NCBI RefSeq assembly: GCF_900101835.1
Contig: NZ_FNAF01000003.1
Span: forward strand, 124,001 to 188,000
Direction: 5' to 3'
From: Peptococcus niger
Lineage (GTDB): Bacteria > Bacillota > Peptococcia > Peptococcales > Peptococcaceae
Length of the DNA: 64,000 nt
In this document: piece after piece, positions 37,927 through 47,847 of the stretch
Layout: each line of letters starts with the position of its first letter
Position numbering within the stretch: the first letter of the stretch is position 1
The notes under the pieces: model-generated
What the model saw: the letters and a program-made list of their open reading frames with translations, nothing else
Database searches by the model: none
Told to the model about the DNA's origin: nothing
Position numbers and translations under genes: made by a program

Positions 37927-37958
37927 TTGACATTCCCCAAGGGGGAATATGGTAGACT
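37927..37958 (+). promoter_or_regulatory. MerR-type promoter of the choline BMC locus
   Basis: Perfect -35 TTGACA (37927-37932) and TAGACT (37953-37958) are 20 bases apart, too long for unaided sigma-70 use. The spacer holds the dyad ATTCCCC-aag-GGGGAAT (37932-37948). Over-long spacers with such a dyad are the hallmark of MerR-activated promoters; the CCCC/GGGG core resembles BmrR/Mta-type operators. A BmrR-like regulator is encoded at 55792-56625. Confidence 0.7.
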
Positions 37959-38036
37959 ATCTACAATATTAATTGTCGCAATATTTCGTTTGCGGCGGCT
38001 CGCTTTTAAAATATGAGCGCAGAAAGGATGAAGTAT

Positions 38037-39140
38037 ATGGAACATCAATCACCACCCGGGGCTGGCAACGGCCTCACGACGGCACAGGCATTAAAGCACA
38101 AATTGGATTCGTCTTTTTTTAAAAAAGGCGTAACCGTAGCCATTTTATCTGGGATGAGCTATGGGCTTTATACAGCCTTTATGACGTTGGGCATGACAAA
38201 AGGCGTATGGGCCGACTGGTACGGTGAGAATACAGCCTTGCTATCGGCTTTTGTCATCACTTATTTGATTGGGGCTTTGGGCAGTGCTGTCAATGACTCG
38301 ATGAGTGCCTTGTGGGCCTTGGCCAATGCAGGTATTAAAGGGAAGCTAGGAGACTTTGTTCGTTGCTTAAGAACGAAACCGGGACGTATTATGATTTTGG
38401 CAGCAGCCATTGGTGGGCCCATTTCATCGGCAGCGTATGTCATAGGGCTTCAATTGGCAGGATCAATTGTTGTGCCGATTTCAGCACTCTGTCCGGCTAT
38501 TGGGGCAATCTTGGCACGGATCCTCTTTAAGCAAAAATTAAATGCGCGTATGCTTGTGGGGATCGGTATTTGTGTTATCGCCAGTTTTATGATTGGCTCG
38601 ACTTCTGTTGGTCAAGATGCACCGGAAGGCCGCTTTTTGGGCATTATGATTGCTCTTATTGCTGCTTTTGGCTGGGGACTTGAAGGCTGTGTGGCCGGTT
38701 ACGGGACCACTTTGATCGACTATGAAATTGGGATTACCATTCGTCAATGCACCTCCGGTTTGGGCAACTTACTTGTTCTTATTCCTATTTTTGCCCTAGT
38801 TGGCGGTGAACCGGTTGGATTAGGGTTTAAGTTGGCCGGACAAGCCTTCACCAGCCCGTCTATGCTTTTCTTTGTCATCAGTGGTTTCTTTGCACTTTAT
38901 GCCTACAGCCTTTGGTATAAAGGCAATTCAATGTGTGGTGCGGCTTTGGGCATGGCCTGCAATGGCATGTTCTCCTTCTGGGGCCCCTTCTTCTGTTGGA
39001 TTGTTTTAGGTGTCGTGGCCGGTTTGGATGGCTGGAGCCTACCGCCGATTGCTTGGGCTGCAGCTGTCATCATGGCTTGCGGGATTTTTGTCATTGCTGG
39101 AAATCCATTAGATTTCTTTCGTCGCGAGAAAGCCGAGTAA
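38037..39140 (+). CDS. DMT/EamA-type transporter of the choline locus
   Basis: A 367-residue membrane protein with about ten hydrophobic helices in two halves (GVTVAILSGMSYGLYTAFM..., FLGIMIALIAAFGWGLEG...), the drug/metabolite-transporter layout. It is the first gene of the BMC locus, 79 bases after the MerR-type promoter, so it probably imports choline or exports trimethylamine; the substrate is inferred from position only. I choose the ATG at 38037, 9 bases after GAAAGGA; ATGs at 38013 and 38028 lack properly spaced sites. Confidence 0.75.
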   Translation: MEHQSPPGAGNGLTTAQALKHKLDSSFFKKGVTVAILSGMSYGLYTAFMTLGMTKGVWADWYGENTALLSAFVITYLIGALGSAVNDSMSALWALANAGIKGKLGDFVRCLRTKPGRIMILAAAIGGPISSAAYVIGLQLAGSIVVPISALCPAIGAILARILFKQKLNARMLVGIGICVIASFMIGSTSVGQDAPEGRFLGIMIALIAAFGWGLEGCVAGYGTTLIDYEIGITIRQCTSGLGNLLVLIPIFALVGGEPVGLGFKLAGQAFTSPSMLFFVISGFFALYAYSLWYKGNSMCGAALGMACNGMFSFWGPFFCWIVLGVVAGLDGWSLPPIAWAAAVIMACGIFVIAGNPLDFFRREKAE

Positions 39141-39152
39141 AGAGGTGCCAAG

Positions 39153-39431
39153 ATGAAACTACCATTAAACTATGCAATCATAAATCACTTTGTACAAGTT
39201 GATGAGGCAACAGCAGATGATGTGATCCGTACCCTGACGCCTGAGTATGGCAACTATCGGGGGCTGCGCCGCCCGGCGGTTATAGAGGCAATCATGACTG
39301 CGGTCAGTAATGATTTATTGGCAGAAAGTCGCTATGAGGTGGATGCGCAAGGGGTACTGCAGGTGTACTATAAAACAACGCCTGAACAGCGCAAAACCAT
39401 CATTGGTTATATTGGCAATCATCCCTACTAG
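39153..39431 (+). CDS. Small protein of the choline locus, possibly winged-helix
   Basis: A 92-residue protein between the transporter and the first shell gene. I do not recognise a family. The pattern of helices and a final beta pair (DDVIRTLTPEY..RRPAVIEAIMTA..GVLQVYYK) looks like a winged helix, which would suit a small DNA-binding or assembly protein; this is a visual judgement. AGAGGTG precedes the ATG. Confidence 0.65.
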   Translation: MKLPLNYAIINHFVQVDEATADDVIRTLTPEYGNYRGLRRPAVIEAIMTAVSNDLLAESRYEVDAQGVLQVYYKTTPEQRKTIIGYIGNHPY

Positions 39432-39439
39432 GAGGCGTT

Positions 39440-39742
39440 ATGGCGCGATATTATGGTGAAGAAGCCATTGGCTTAATTGAAACGGTGGGCATGGTGCCGG
39501 CTTTATATGCGTTGGATAAAATGCTAAAGGCGGCAGATGTTGAATTAATCAGCTATGAGAACATTGGATCAACCTTGGTCACAGTTGTCGTTAAAGGCGA
39601 TGTCGCTGCTTGCGAACGAGCGGTAACAGCCGGCGCTCAAGCCGCTGCCGCCATCGGTAAGTTGACTGCAGAGAATGTTATGAAGCGCCCCATTCGTGCG
39701 GTAGGCGATATTGTTTCCGTGCACGATATTGATGCCGGATAG
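39440..39742 (+). CDS. BMC-H shell protein 1
   Basis: A 100-residue single BMC domain forming hexagonal shell tiles. EEAIGLIETVGMVPALYALDKMLKAADVEL is the family N-terminal helix, followed by VTVVVKGDVAACERAVTAGAQAA. A C-terminal tail of about 15 residues is distinct from the other copies. TAGGAGGCG precedes the ATG. The next shell gene starts 9 bases on. Confidence 0.95.
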   Translation: MARYYGEEAIGLIETVGMVPALYALDKMLKAADVELISYENIGSTLVTVVVKGDVAACERAVTAGAQAAAAIGKLTAENVMKRPIRAVGDIVSVHDIDAG

Positions 39743-39751
39743 GAGGGATTT

Positions 39752-40054
39752 ATGGCCAGTGAAGCGTTGGGATTGATTGAAACTTTCGGTCTCGTCTATG
39801 TATTGGAAGCGGCAGATGCTATGGTGAAAGCGGCAGATGTGACTTGCATCGGTTATGAAAACGTGGCGTCAGGTTATATCTCTGTTTTGGTTGAAGGAGA
39901 TGTGGCCGCTTGCGAACAGGCCGTTGCCGCCGGTGTGGCTGCCGTTGAAGCCATGGGAACAGAAGTTTATAGCTCAGTGGTGATTGCGCGTCCTCATGAG
40001 GATTTGCAAAAAATCACCCAAAGGTACAATTTTGATCAATTACTCTCCGAATAA
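39752..40054 (+). CDS. BMC-H shell protein 2
   Basis: A 100-residue BMC-H protein ([35 protein letters not shown]...). It is a clear but diverged paralogue of the preceding gene and of those at 50.9 and 52.9 kb, with a different C-terminal tail, so it likely occupies a different shell position or pore role. AGGAGGGA precedes the ATG. Confidence 0.95.
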   Translation: MASEALGLIETFGLVYVLEAADAMVKAADVTCIGYENVASGYISVLVEGDVAACEQAVAAGVAAVEAMGTEVYSSVVIARPHEDLQKITQRYNFDQLLSE

Positions 40055-40074
40055 ACATAGAAAGGAGGGAAAAC

Positions 40075-41583
40075 ATGCCTATCATCGACAACGACCTTTT
40101 GTCTGTGCAAGAAGCGCGTATTTTAGCTGAACAGGCACGGGAGGCACAAGCTCTTTTGCGAGCCTTACCCGCCTCTCTAACCGATGCAGCGGTTGCAGCA
40201 GTACTGGACTTAGTTCGTAGTGAAGCAAAAGCTTTAGCAGAACAAACGGTTTTGGAGACGGATTACGGCAATATTGAAGATAAGTATATTAAACTGCGTT
40301 TTTTATGCGAACGCATGCCACAAGTGCTAAATGGAAAAAACTATCGAGGCATTTTACGACCTGCTTATGGGGGTGAAATCGGCGAAGTGGGCATTGCGCG
40401 TGGCCCCTTGGTGGTTATTCTGCCATCGACGAATCCGGTAGTGACAGCTGCCCATATATTAACGGTGGCTCTAAAAAGTGGTAACGTGAGTATTTTTGTT
40501 CCGCCTAAACGCGCACGGAATACATTAAGTGCTTTTTTTGACAAGGTGAGTGCATGCCTTGAGAAATTGGGATTGCCTTCAAACACAGTCGGCTTTTTGC
40601 ACACAGTAGCAGCTGCCGGTATCCGGACCTTGTGCGAACACCCGGCGACGGGGCTTATCGTAAATTCTTGTGCCCCTGCGGCCATGCCTTCTGTGAGAGC
40701 ATCCGGGAAACCATTTATTTATGGATCCATGGGCAATAATCCGGTATTTGTAGAAAAAACGGCAAATCTACCTCAAGCAGCTTTAGACATTATTTCCAGC
40801 CGATCTTTTGATCACGGGCTTTTGCCTGGAGCGGAACAAAGTATTGTCGTTGATATTGCTGTTGAAAGCGCTTTTGCCCAAGCTTTTGCTGCAGCCGGTG
40901 CTTATTTTATGAACCCTGATGAAGCACAGGCCTTAGCTAATGTTGCTTTTGATAATGAAGGACGTTATAAAAGCGAGTTTGTTGGCAAGAACGCTGTAGA
41001 ATTAGCACGTCGAGCTGGGTTTCAGGTACCGGACAATAAAAAGGTGCTGGTTGCTAAAGAACCGTATGTTTCTCAGCAAAGCTTGTATCGAAAAGAGAAA
41101 TGGGCGCCTATTTTGGCCTGGTATCCGGAGGCGGATTGGGAAGAAGCTTGTGAAAAATGTATAGAGCTTCTCCTGGATGAAGACGGCGGGCATAGCATGG
41201 TCATTTACAGTCGCGATGAAGCGGTTATTGAACAGTTTGCCTTGCGAAAGCCGGTAGGACGCCTACTTATCAATACTCCGGCAGCCTTTGGTGCTATTGG
41301 CATGACGACGGACTTGTATCCGTCATTTACACTGGGATCGGGCAACCCAAAGAGCGGATGGTCACCGGATAATCTAAATCCGGAAAATTTGATTTATCTG
41401 CGTAAGCTTGCACGTCCGGTGCGTCGCATTGATGCTGCCTTGGCGGCTTATTGCGGAAGTGTGGAAAATATCTGCCCAATATCAGACAAGCAAGTCGAGG
41501 ATACGGCAGCGGGTGGAGTTGAAGATCCGTTGTTAGACAGTTTTAATGCTTTTTTAGAAGTTTTATCACATCAAACGTATTGA
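40075..41583 (+). CDS. Aldehyde dehydrogenase-like protein lacking the catalytic cysteine
   Basis: A 502-residue member of the CoA-acylating aldehyde dehydrogenase family, placed directly before cutC. Across the whole length it aligns with the active paralogue at 51.2 kb. There the catalytic loop reads FDNGTICASEQS; here it reads [12 protein letters not shown], so Pro251 replaces the catalytic cysteine. The nucleotide loop is also altered (NSCAPAAM for ATGGPGMV). It should not oxidise aldehydes; a structural, binding or CutF-partner role is likely. The frame is intact over 502 codons, so it is kept, not decaying. AAAGGAGGG precedes the ATG. Confidence 0.88.
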   Translation: MPIIDNDLLSVQEARILAEQAREAQALLRALPASLTDAAVAAVLDLVRSEAKALAEQTVLETDYGNIEDKYIKLRFLCERMPQVLNGKNYRGILRPAYGGEIGEVGIARGPLVVILPSTNPVVTAAHILTVALKSGNVSIFVPPKRARNTLSAFFDKVSACLEKLGLPSNTVGFLHTVAAAGIRTLCEHPATGLIVNSCAPAAMPSVRASGKPFIYGSMGNNPVFVEKTANLPQAALDIISSRSFDHGLLPGAEQSIVVDIAVESAFAQAFAAAGAYFMNPDEAQALANVAFDNEGRYKSEFVGKNAVELARRAGFQVPDNKKVLVAKEPYVSQQSLYRKEKWAPILAWYPEADWEEACEKCIELLLDEDGGHSMVIYSRDEAVIEQFALRKPVGRLLINTPAAFGAIGMTTDLYPSFTLGSGNPKSGWSPDNLNPENLIYLRKLARPVRRIDAALAAYCGSVENICPISDKQVEDTAAGGVEDPLLDSFNAFLEVLSHQTY

Positions 41584-41600
41584 AAGAGAGGTTTACGCTA

Positions 41601-44150
41601 ATGGATTTACGCGAATTCTCCAAACAATTGGCGGAAGCTACGCGCCATATGTCCGGCGAAGAAAAAGCTGCCCTGGCGCGGATGTTTTCTCAGGTAACCG
41701 ATCAGCTAAATCAAACAACACCGCATGGGCAGACTTGCACCGGTGGAGTTATTTCCGGCGGTACGCAAATTCCGGATGATATTACGCCACGTTTGCGTCG
41801 CCTGAAAGACAATTTTTTAAAACAAGTGCCTACGATTACGACCCACCGCGCTCGTGCCATTACCGAGATTACTAAAGAAAATCCGGGGATGCCAAAGGCG
41901 GTTTTGCGGGCAAAATGCTTTAAGCATTGCTGTGAAACAGCTCCTTTGGTGATTCAGGACGATGAACTCATTGTCGGGAATCCTTGTGGAGCACCACGGG
42001 CCGGCGCTTTTTCTCCGGATATTTCCTGGCGTTGGCTGGAAGAAGAATTGGATACCATCTCTAGCCGCCCGCAGGATCCGTTTTATATTTCTGAAGAAGA
42101 TAAACGCTATTGCCGTGAGGTTCTCTTCCCCTTCTGGAAAGGAAAATCCGTTGACGAGTATTGTGAAGACCAATACCGTGAAGCAGGCTTATGGGAAATG
42201 AGCGGCGAATCTTTTGTATCCGACTGCTCTTACCACGCTTTAAACGGCGGCGGCGACTCCAATCCTGGGTATGACGTCATTGTCATGAAAAAAGGCATGC
42301 TGGATATTCAAAACGAGGCCAAAGAGCATTTGGCTCAATTGGATTATGCCAACCCTGAGGATCTAGATAAGATTTACTTTTATAAAGCCGTGGTGGACAC
42401 CACGGAAGGGGTTATGATTTATGCTCGTCGGTTAGCGGCTTATGCCCGTGAAAAGGCTGCTGTTGAATCAAATCCGGAACGCAAGGCAGAATTGATGCAA
42501 ATTGCAGCCAATTGTGAGCGTGTACCGGCGCATAAACCGGAAACCTTCTGGGAAGCCATTCAGGCTGTTTGGATCATTGAAAGTCTTTTGCCGGTAGAAG
42601 AAAACCAAACCGGTATGAGCATCGGGCGTGTGGACCAATATATGTACCCACTGTTCGAAGCAGACTTAAAAAGTGGTCGGCTGAATGAATTTCAAGCCTT
42701 TGAACTGGCTGGTTGCATGCTCATAAAAATGAGCGAAATGATGTGGATTACAAGTGAAGGCGGCTCTAAATTTTTCGCCGGCTACCAGCCCTTTGTCAAT
42801 ATGTGTGTGGGCGGGGTAACCCGTGATGGACGAGATGCCACCAATGACCTGACCTATCTTTTAATGGATGCGGTTCGTCATGTGAAAATCTACCAACCTT
42901 CTTTAGCTTGCCGTATTCATACGAAGAGCCCACAAAAATATATGCGTAAAATCGTTGATGTGGTCCGCAGCGGGATGGGTTTCCCGGCTTGCCACTTTGA
43001 TGACACCCATATAAAAATGATGCTGGCCAAAGGCGTTTCTATTGAAGATGCCCGGGATTATTGCTTGATGGGGTGCGTGGAACCGCAAAAAGCAGGTCGT
43101 TTGTACCAATGGACGTCCACCAGTTACACCCAGTGGCCGGTATGCATTGAAACAACCTTGAATCACGGTGTACCGCTTTGGTATGGCAAACAGGTCACCC
43201 CTGATTCTGGTGACATCAGCCAGTTTGACACTTACGAAAAATTTGAAGCCGCGGTTAAAGAGCAAATTAAGTGGATTACCAGGAAAACCGCTACAGCAAC
43301 TGTTATCAGCCAACGGGTTCACCGTGAATTGGCACCAAAACCCCTGATGAGCATTCTTTATGAAGGCTGCATGGAAAAGGGACGAGATGTATCTGCTGGC
43401 GGGGCAATGTATAACTTTGGCCCGGGGGTTGTATGGAGTGGCTTGGCCACCTATGCAGACTCGATGGCAGCCATCAAAAAACTGGTTTACGATGATAAAA
43501 AATATACCCTACAGCAGTTAAACCAAGCACTTGTGGCAAACTTTGAAGGTTATGATCAAGTGCGCACAGACTGCTTGAATGCTCCGAAGTACGGTAATGA
43601 TGATGACTATGCTGACTTCATCGCAGCAGATTTAATCAACTTTACAGAAATGGAACACCGTAAGTATAAAACTCTGTATTCTATTTTATCTCACGGGACT
43701 TTGTCCATCTCTAACAACACCCCCTTCGGTGAAATGACCGGGGCTTCTGCAAATGGCCGCCTGGCTTGGACGCCCTTGTCTGATGGCATCAGCCCGACCC
43801 AAGGCGCTGACTATAAGGGGCCGACGGCTGTTATTAAATCTGTTTCCAAATTGTCGAATGACAATATGAATATTGGCATGGTTCATAACTTTAAACTCAT
43901 TGGCGGCCTTTTGGATACTCCTGAGGGTGAAAACGGTTTAATTACCTTGTTACGGACGGCTTGTGCTTACGGCAACGGTGAAATGCAGTTCAACTATTTG
44001 GACAATGAAACGTTAAAGAAAGCACAGGAAAAACCTGAAGAATATCGAGATTTGGTCGTGCGTGTTGCCGGTTATAGCGCCTTCTTTGTTGAACTTTGTA
44101 AAGAAGTACAGGATGAAATCATTTCCCGGACGGTATTGAAGGGCTTTTAA
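41601..44150 (+). CDS. cutC: Choline trimethylamine-lyase CutC
   Basis: Glycyl radical enzyme splitting choline into trimethylamine and acetaldehyde inside the microcompartment. The 849-residue protein keeps the known active site at an offset of +3 from the Desulfovibrio enzyme: Tyr211, Asp219, Phe398, Cys492 and Glu494 (MGCVEPQ), Thr505, and the radical glycine Gly824 in RVAGYSAFF. The N-terminal amphipathic helix ([17 protein letters not shown]) is a likely encapsulation peptide. I use the ATG at 41601, behind GAGAGG; a TTG at 41580 has no site. The choline residues rule out propanediol, glycerol or isethionate lyases. Confidence 0.96.
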   Translation: MDLREFSKQLAEATRHMSGEEKAALARMFSQVTDQLNQTTPHGQTCTGGVISGGTQIPDDITPRLRRLKDNFLKQVPTITTHRARAITEITKENPGMPKAVLRAKCFKHCCETAPLVIQDDELIVGNPCGAPRAGAFSPDISWRWLEEELDTISSRPQDPFYISEEDKRYCREVLFPFWKGKSVDEYCEDQYREAGLWEMSGESFVSDCSYHALNGGGDSNPGYDVIVMKKGMLDIQNEAKEHLAQLDYANPEDLDKIYFYKAVVDTTEGVMIYARRLAAYAREKAAVESNPERKAELMQIAANCERVPAHKPETFWEAIQAVWIIESLLPVEENQTGMSIGRVDQYMYPLFEADLKSGRLNEFQAFELAGCMLIKMSEMMWITSEGGSKFFAGYQPFVNMCVGGVTRDGRDATNDLTYLLMDAVRHVKIYQPSLACRIHTKSPQKYMRKIVDVVRSGMGFPACHFDDTHIKMMLAKGVSIEDARDYCLMGCVEPQKAGRLYQWTSTSYTQWPVCIETTLNHGVPLWYGKQVTPDSGDISQFDTYEKFEAAVKEQIKWITRKTATATVISQRVHRELAPKPLMSILYEGCMEKGRDVSAGGAMYNFGPGVVWSGLATYADSMAAIKKLVYDDKKYTLQQLNQALVANFEGYDQVRTDCLNAPKYGNDDDYADFIAADLINFTEMEHRKYKTLYSILSHGTLSISNNTPFGEMTGASANGRLAWTPLSDGISPTQGADYKGPTAVIKSVSKLSNDNMNIGMVHNFKLIGGLLDTPEGENGLITLLRTACAYGNGEMQFNYLDNETLKKAQEKPEEYRDLVVRVAGYSAFFVELCKEVQDEIISRTVLKGF

Positions 44151-44176
44151 ACCGATGGCGTAAAGGAGAGGATGAC

Positions 44177-45124
44177 ATGACGGCTCGAAACACCGGTCCT
44201 GAGCGGGAAGCGCTCATCTTCAACATTCAAAAATATAACACCTATGACGGACCCGGTGTGCGGACACTGATCTTTTTTAAAGGCTGTCCTCTGCGCTGTC
44301 GCTGGTGTGCCAATCCGGAAGGTTTGGAACGAAAAGTACAAATTATGTTCAAAGCGCAAGCCTGTATTCACTGCGGTGCCTGTGCTAAGGTTTGTCCGGT
44401 GGGCATTCATCGTATGAATGCAGCCGGAGAACATGAGGTAAACAGGGAAATTGATTGTATCGCCTGTGGAAAGTGTGTTGCAGCCTGTCCGCGACAAGCA
44501 TTGTCGATTGTTGGTGAACGGAAAACCATTACCGAATTGTTGGAAGTTGTAGAAGAAGATCGCATGTTTTATGAGATGAGCGGTGGTGGTGTAACCTTGG
44601 GTGGTGGCGAGTGTACTGCCCAGCCGGAAGCGGCAATTAGCATACTGGCTGCTTGTAAGCAAGCGGGGATTAATACGGCCATTGAAACATCGGGCTACAC
44701 CTCTGAATCCAATATTTTAAAAATTGCAGAGGTCTGTGACTTGTTCTTGTTTGACTTAAAGCACATGGATCCTGTTAAGCACATGGAATGGACCGGGGTC
44801 AACAACGAAAAAATCCTGCATAATTTAGCGTTGCTTTTAGAAAAAGGCTATAATGTTAAAATACGGATGCCGCTTTTAAAAGGCATTAACGATAGTGATG
44901 AAGAATTTCACCAGGTGGCTGAATTTTTAGCGCCGTATAAACTGTATAAAAACTTTAAAGGCGTGGATATCTTGCCCTACCACAAAATGGGGGTGGGGAA
45001 ATATCCCCAGGTGGGGAAGGTCTATCCCATAGAAGGAGACCCCAGTCTCTCCGAAGCAGATTTAGATCGGCTGGAAAAGATTCTTTCTCATTATGATTTT
45101 AAGGTTGACTTGATACGGCATTAA
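44177..45124 (+). CDS. cutD: Choline TMA-lyase activating enzyme CutD
   Basis: Radical SAM activase that creates the glycyl radical on CutC, 315 residues. The SAM cluster motif is CPLRCRWC near residue 36, followed by an inserted two-cluster ferredoxin domain ([12 protein letters not shown] and [12 protein letters not shown]) and [16 protein letters not shown]. It lies 26 bases after cutC behind AAAGGAGAGG, the usual pairing of lyase and activase. Confidence 0.96.
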   Translation: MTARNTGPEREALIFNIQKYNTYDGPGVRTLIFFKGCPLRCRWCANPEGLERKVQIMFKAQACIHCGACAKVCPVGIHRMNAAGEHEVNREIDCIACGKCVAACPRQALSIVGERKTITELLEVVEEDRMFYEMSGGGVTLGGGECTAQPEAAISILAACKQAGINTAIETSGYTSESNILKIAEVCDLFLFDLKHMDPVKHMEWTGVNNEKILHNLALLLEKGYNVKIRMPLLKGINDSDEEFHQVAEFLAPYKLYKNFKGVDILPYHKMGVGKYPQVGKVYPIEGDPSLSEADLDRLEKILSHYDFKVDLIRH

Positions 45125-45132
45125 GGAGGCGA

Positions 45133-45489
45133 ATGATGGGCATTCCTGAGAAACGGACACATGAACGCATTATTCAGGAGAGTGTGCCGGGCAAACAAGT
45201 GACCTTGGCCCACGTCATCGCTCATCCGATGCAGGACATATATGAGCGGCTGGGCATTGAAGGCCGGGGTGCCATCGGTATTTTAACCTTAACGCCTGTG
45301 GAAACAGCTATTATTGCAGCAGATGTTGCCACTAAAGCATCTGATGTGGAGATTGGTTTTTTGGACCGTTTTACCGGTTCAGTCATTATCAGTGGTGATG
45401 TGGAAAGTGTTGCCACAGCTCTTCAAGCAGTGACGGAGACGCTATGTGACTTACTGGGATTTGACACTGTAGCTGTGACGCGTACATGA
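45133..45489 (+). CDS. EutS/PduU-like shell protein (permuted BMC-H)
   Basis: A 118-residue shell protein matching Eut[23 protein letters not shown] at the N-terminus, then [24 protein letters not shown] and [16 protein letters not shown]. EutS/PduU hexamers are circularly permuted and carry a small beta barrel over the pore. An ATG three codon positions on (45136) fits the ribosome site slightly better. It overlaps the next gene by 4 bases. Confidence 0.93.
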   Translation: MMGIPEKRTHERIIQESVPGKQVTLAHVIAHPMQDIYERLGIEGRGAIGILTLTPVETAIIAADVATKASDVEIGFLDRFTGSVIISGDVESVATALQAVTETLCDLLGFDTVAVTRT

Positions 45490-45932
45490 AGCGGCGCGTT
45501 ATGATTATTGGGCCGGAAGGCTCGGGAAAATCCTACCTGGCACATTTGTTGGAAGGCAGTGAAGCGCCTCTGGGCAAACGGCAGGATCCTATTTATGGAT
45601 CTTGTACCATTGATGTCCCGGCAGCCTATTTGGAGCATCGCTGGATGGCGCATCATTTGATTGCAATGGCGCAAAATCAAGCCGCCTGCCTGGTCCTTTT
45701 GGCCGATGCTGATCGTAACCGACAAGTGTACTCTCATGGGTTTGCAAAGCTGTTCAGCTGCCCTACTTATGGTGTTGTTAACCTGAAAGACCATGAGGGG
45801 AAAAATACTGGTTTTGGCCGGGCCCAGCTTGTTGAAGCAGGTGTTGATAAAATTTTTGTGGTTGATTTTACTGTCGGAGAAAGCATGCAAGTGTTTTTAG
45901 ACGCTATCCGAGAAGCTGTAAGGGAGGGATAA
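45486..45932 (+). CDS. EutP/PduV-like small GTPase
   Basis: A 148-residue P-loop protein ([19 protein letters not shown]) of the EutP/PduV type, with [10 protein letters not shown] near residue 98 in place of the NKxD motif. These proteins attach to microcompartments and have been tied to acetate or movement functions; the exact job is unsettled. The ATG overlaps the EutS-like stop. Confidence 0.85.
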   Translation: MKRRVMIIGPEGSGKSYLAHLLEGSEAPLGKRQDPIYGSCTIDVPAAYLEHRWMAHHLIAMAQNQAACLVLLADADRNRQVYSHGFAKLFSCPTYGVVNLKDHEGKNTGFGRAQLVEAGVDKIFVVDFTVGESMQVFLDAIREAVREG

Positions 45933-45933
45933 A

Positions 45934-46446
45934 ATGCGATATGTTACCGAAGGAGAGATGCGCGACGCTTATGCAAAAGCCCCTTTTTCAACTTATCGTC
46001 TTTCACAAGATATCCGTTTAACTCCGGGCGCTCGGACTTTTTTGATAGACCAACGGGTGGATATCATTGATCCCACTGCACCTAAAAGGGTAAAAAATGT
46101 GGGGCATGATGCTGAAAAAAACGGAGACCTGGCACTGGTAATCGCAGAATTGTGGCAAGCGGCTTTGGATATCCCTGCTGATGCGGCCCTGTTTGCCGAT
46201 TTAGCTGAATCGCTGACCAGCGGGAAACCGGTGGCGTGTGGGTGCACGGTATCTGAAAAAATGCCGGATTTTGAGCGTAAGTTATTAGCCCATCCGGGAG
46301 CGGCCAGATTACTGCGGTATAGGAAATTGACCAATCTTTTGGTCCAGGCATCTGGAGACGAAACCGTTTTATGCGCCGCACAGAGTGCCTTGATACAGGC
46401 TTATTTAAATTTGCTGGGAGGGGTTGCCGATGAAGCATCGCTTTGA
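45934..46446 (+). CDS. EutT-like protein without metal motif
   Basis: A 170-residue protein. The N-terminus (MRYVTEGEMRDAY..., RLTPGARTFLIDQRVDII) resembles that of the EutT cobalamin adenosyltransferase, and the rest is helical. EutT's cysteine-rich metal motif is absent and it is about 100 residues shorter. Choline lyase needs no B12, so an adenosyltransferase role is doubtful; a reused domain is more likely. Confidence 0.6.
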   Translation: MRYVTEGEMRDAYAKAPFSTYRLSQDIRLTPGARTFLIDQRVDIIDPTAPKRVKNVGHDAEKNGDLALVIAELWQAALDIPADAALFADLAESLTSGKPVACGCTVSEKMPDFERKLLAHPGAARLLRYRKLTNLLVQASGDETVLCAAQSALIQAYLNLLGGVADEASL

Positions 46447-47269
46447 GAAAGCTGATCAGCTGGTTGCTGATTTTGAGACGGTTTTAAAGACCCCTCGTCA
46501 CAATGCGACACCACCTTTTTATGTGGGCGTGGACCTTGGAACAGCTTGTGTTGTGGTTGTCGTTTTAGATGCAGAAAAGCGTCCGGTTGCAGGTAAAATG
46601 CAATACGCTGATGTGGTTAGGGACGGCATGGTGGTTGATTACATCGGTGCGGTAGATATTGTGCGCCGCATGAAAGACGAACTGGAGCAAGAGCTGGATA
46701 CAGAACTGGTCTATGCAGCAGCTGCCATTCCGCCGGAAACCGGATCAATTGACGGTGGTGCCATTAAAAATGTGGTGGAAAGTGCCGGATTTCAGTTGAC
46801 CAATTTACTGGATGAACCCACTGCCGCCAATGCTGTTCTGAATATAACAGACGGTGCCATAGTGGACATTGGTGGTGGGACCACCGGCATATCAATATTT
46901 AAAGATGGCCATGTCACGGATGTTTCAGATGAAGCTACCGGAGGAACACATTTTTCTTTGGTGGTATCGGGAGCCTATAAAATGCCTTATGATGAAGCGG
47001 AGCGGTTTAAACGCAATCCGGCACATCATAAAGAGTTACTGCCTGTTTTAGCGCCGGTGATTGATAAGGTTTCAGCTATTGTCAGTCATCATGTAGCTGG
47101 CCATGCTGTGGACAACATTGTATTGGTTGGAGGGACCGCCTGCTTGAACGGTATTGAAGAAATCGTTGAACGCCGTACGGGCATTCCGACCTTTAAACCG
47201 CAACAGCCGATGTTTGTTACCCCTCTTGGGATTGCCTTGAATTGTCAATTGCCGGAGGAGGGAAACTAA
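46430..47269 (+). CDS. EutJ-like chaperone (Hsp70 fold)
   Basis: A 279-residue actin/Hsp70-fold protein: VGVDLGTACVVVVVLD is phosphate-binding loop 1, AIVDIGGGTTGISIF is loop 2, and VLVGGTACLNGIEEIVE is the adenosine motif. EutJ-type proteins accompany ethanolamine and glycyl radical microcompartments, perhaps aiding enzyme assembly or reactivation. I use the ATG at 46430 behind GGGAGGGG; it overlaps the previous gene. Confidence 0.88.
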   Translation: MKHRFEKADQLVADFETVLKTPRHNATPPFYVGVDLGTACVVVVVLDAEKRPVAGKMQYADVVRDGMVVDYIGAVDIVRRMKDELEQELDTELVYAAAAIPPETGSIDGGAIKNVVESAGFQLTNLLDEPTAANAVLNITDGAIVDIGGGTTGISIFKDGHVTDVSDEATGGTHFSLVVSGAYKMPYDEAERFKRNPAHHKELLPVLAPVIDKVSAIVSHHVAGHAVDNIVLVGGTACLNGIEEIVERRTGIPTFKPQQPMFVTPLGIALNCQLPEEGN

Positions 47270-47565
47270 TGGATGTTCGTATCATCAAACATCCTTCACC
47301 TGCAACACTGGAGATACTTGACCGTCGCCGGGGCAGTCGTGAGCCGATTGATTTGCCTGAAATTGATGCCATTGGTTTGTGTCAAGGGAAATTAATCGAT
47401 ATGATTGTCGCCAGCGATATCGCTCAAAAAACCGTAGGCGTACATGTGGAAGATATTCGTGGATCTTGTCCACAAAATATGATTTTACTTGCCATTTATG
47501 GTGAAACAGCTGCAGTTGAAGAGGCGATTGATACAATTGGGAAGCGATTAATGAAAAAGGGATGA
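47269..47565 (+). CDS. GrpU-like BMC shell protein
   Basis: A 98-residue BMC-domain protein of divergent type: DAIGLCQGKLIDMIVASDIAQKT then HVEDIRGSCPQN and ILLAIYGETAAVEEAI. The GSCPQN loop falls where the glycyl-radical shell protein GrpU holds a cysteine for an Fe-S cluster at the pore, so it may carry a shared cluster. The ATG at 47269 overlaps the EutJ stop and follows GGAGGG; a longer upstream start is not supported. Confidence 0.75.
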   Translation: MDVRIIKHPSPATLEILDRRRGSREPIDLPEIDAIGLCQGKLIDMIVASDIAQKTVGVHVEDIRGSCPQNMILLAIYGETAAVEEAIDTIGKRLMKKG

Positions 47566-47831
47566 GGAAGCTGTTAACGGCAAAATTAATTGGACGTGTG
47601 TGGGCAACACGAAAAACGGAAAGCCTCAGCGGATTTAAATTAATGCGTGCAGAAATCATAGGCGGCAATCGTGCCGGTGAGGAATTGGTTGTGGTGGATA
47701 TTATTAGCGCCGGCATTGGCGAAAGAGTACTCATCACAACAGGCTCATCAGCGCGACGTATGCTAGGTGATGACAGCATCCCTGTAGATGCAGCAGTGGT
47801 CGGTATTATAGACGAGGATTGTATATTTTAA
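47562..47831 (+). CDS. EutN/CcmL pentameric vertex protein
   Basis: An 89-residue BMC-P protein closing the shell vertices. LTAKLIGRVWATRKTESLSG and the later VDIISAGIGERVLITTGSSAR and PVDAAVVGIIDE are family signatures. It overlaps the GrpU-like gene by 4 bases. It is the only vertex gene in the locus. Confidence 0.95.
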   Translation: MRKLLTAKLIGRVWATRKTESLSGFKLMRAEIIGGNRAGEELVVVDIISAGIGERVLITTGSSARRMLGDDSIPVDAAVVGIIDEDCIF

Positions 47832-47847
47832 CTGAGGAAGTGAAGCT

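Noticed and set aside
41580-41600. TTG start seven codons upstream for cutC
   Set aside because: It overlaps the previous stop codon and has no ribosome site, while the ATG at 41601 has GAGAGG at good spacing and gives the usual N-terminus.
41601-44150. Isethionate sulfite-lyase, which would feed sulfite directly to DsrAB
   Set aside because: The tempting link to the dsr genes fails because Tyr211, Asp219, Phe398 and Thr505 match the choline-binding residues of CutC, and the overall sequence is CutC-like from end to end.
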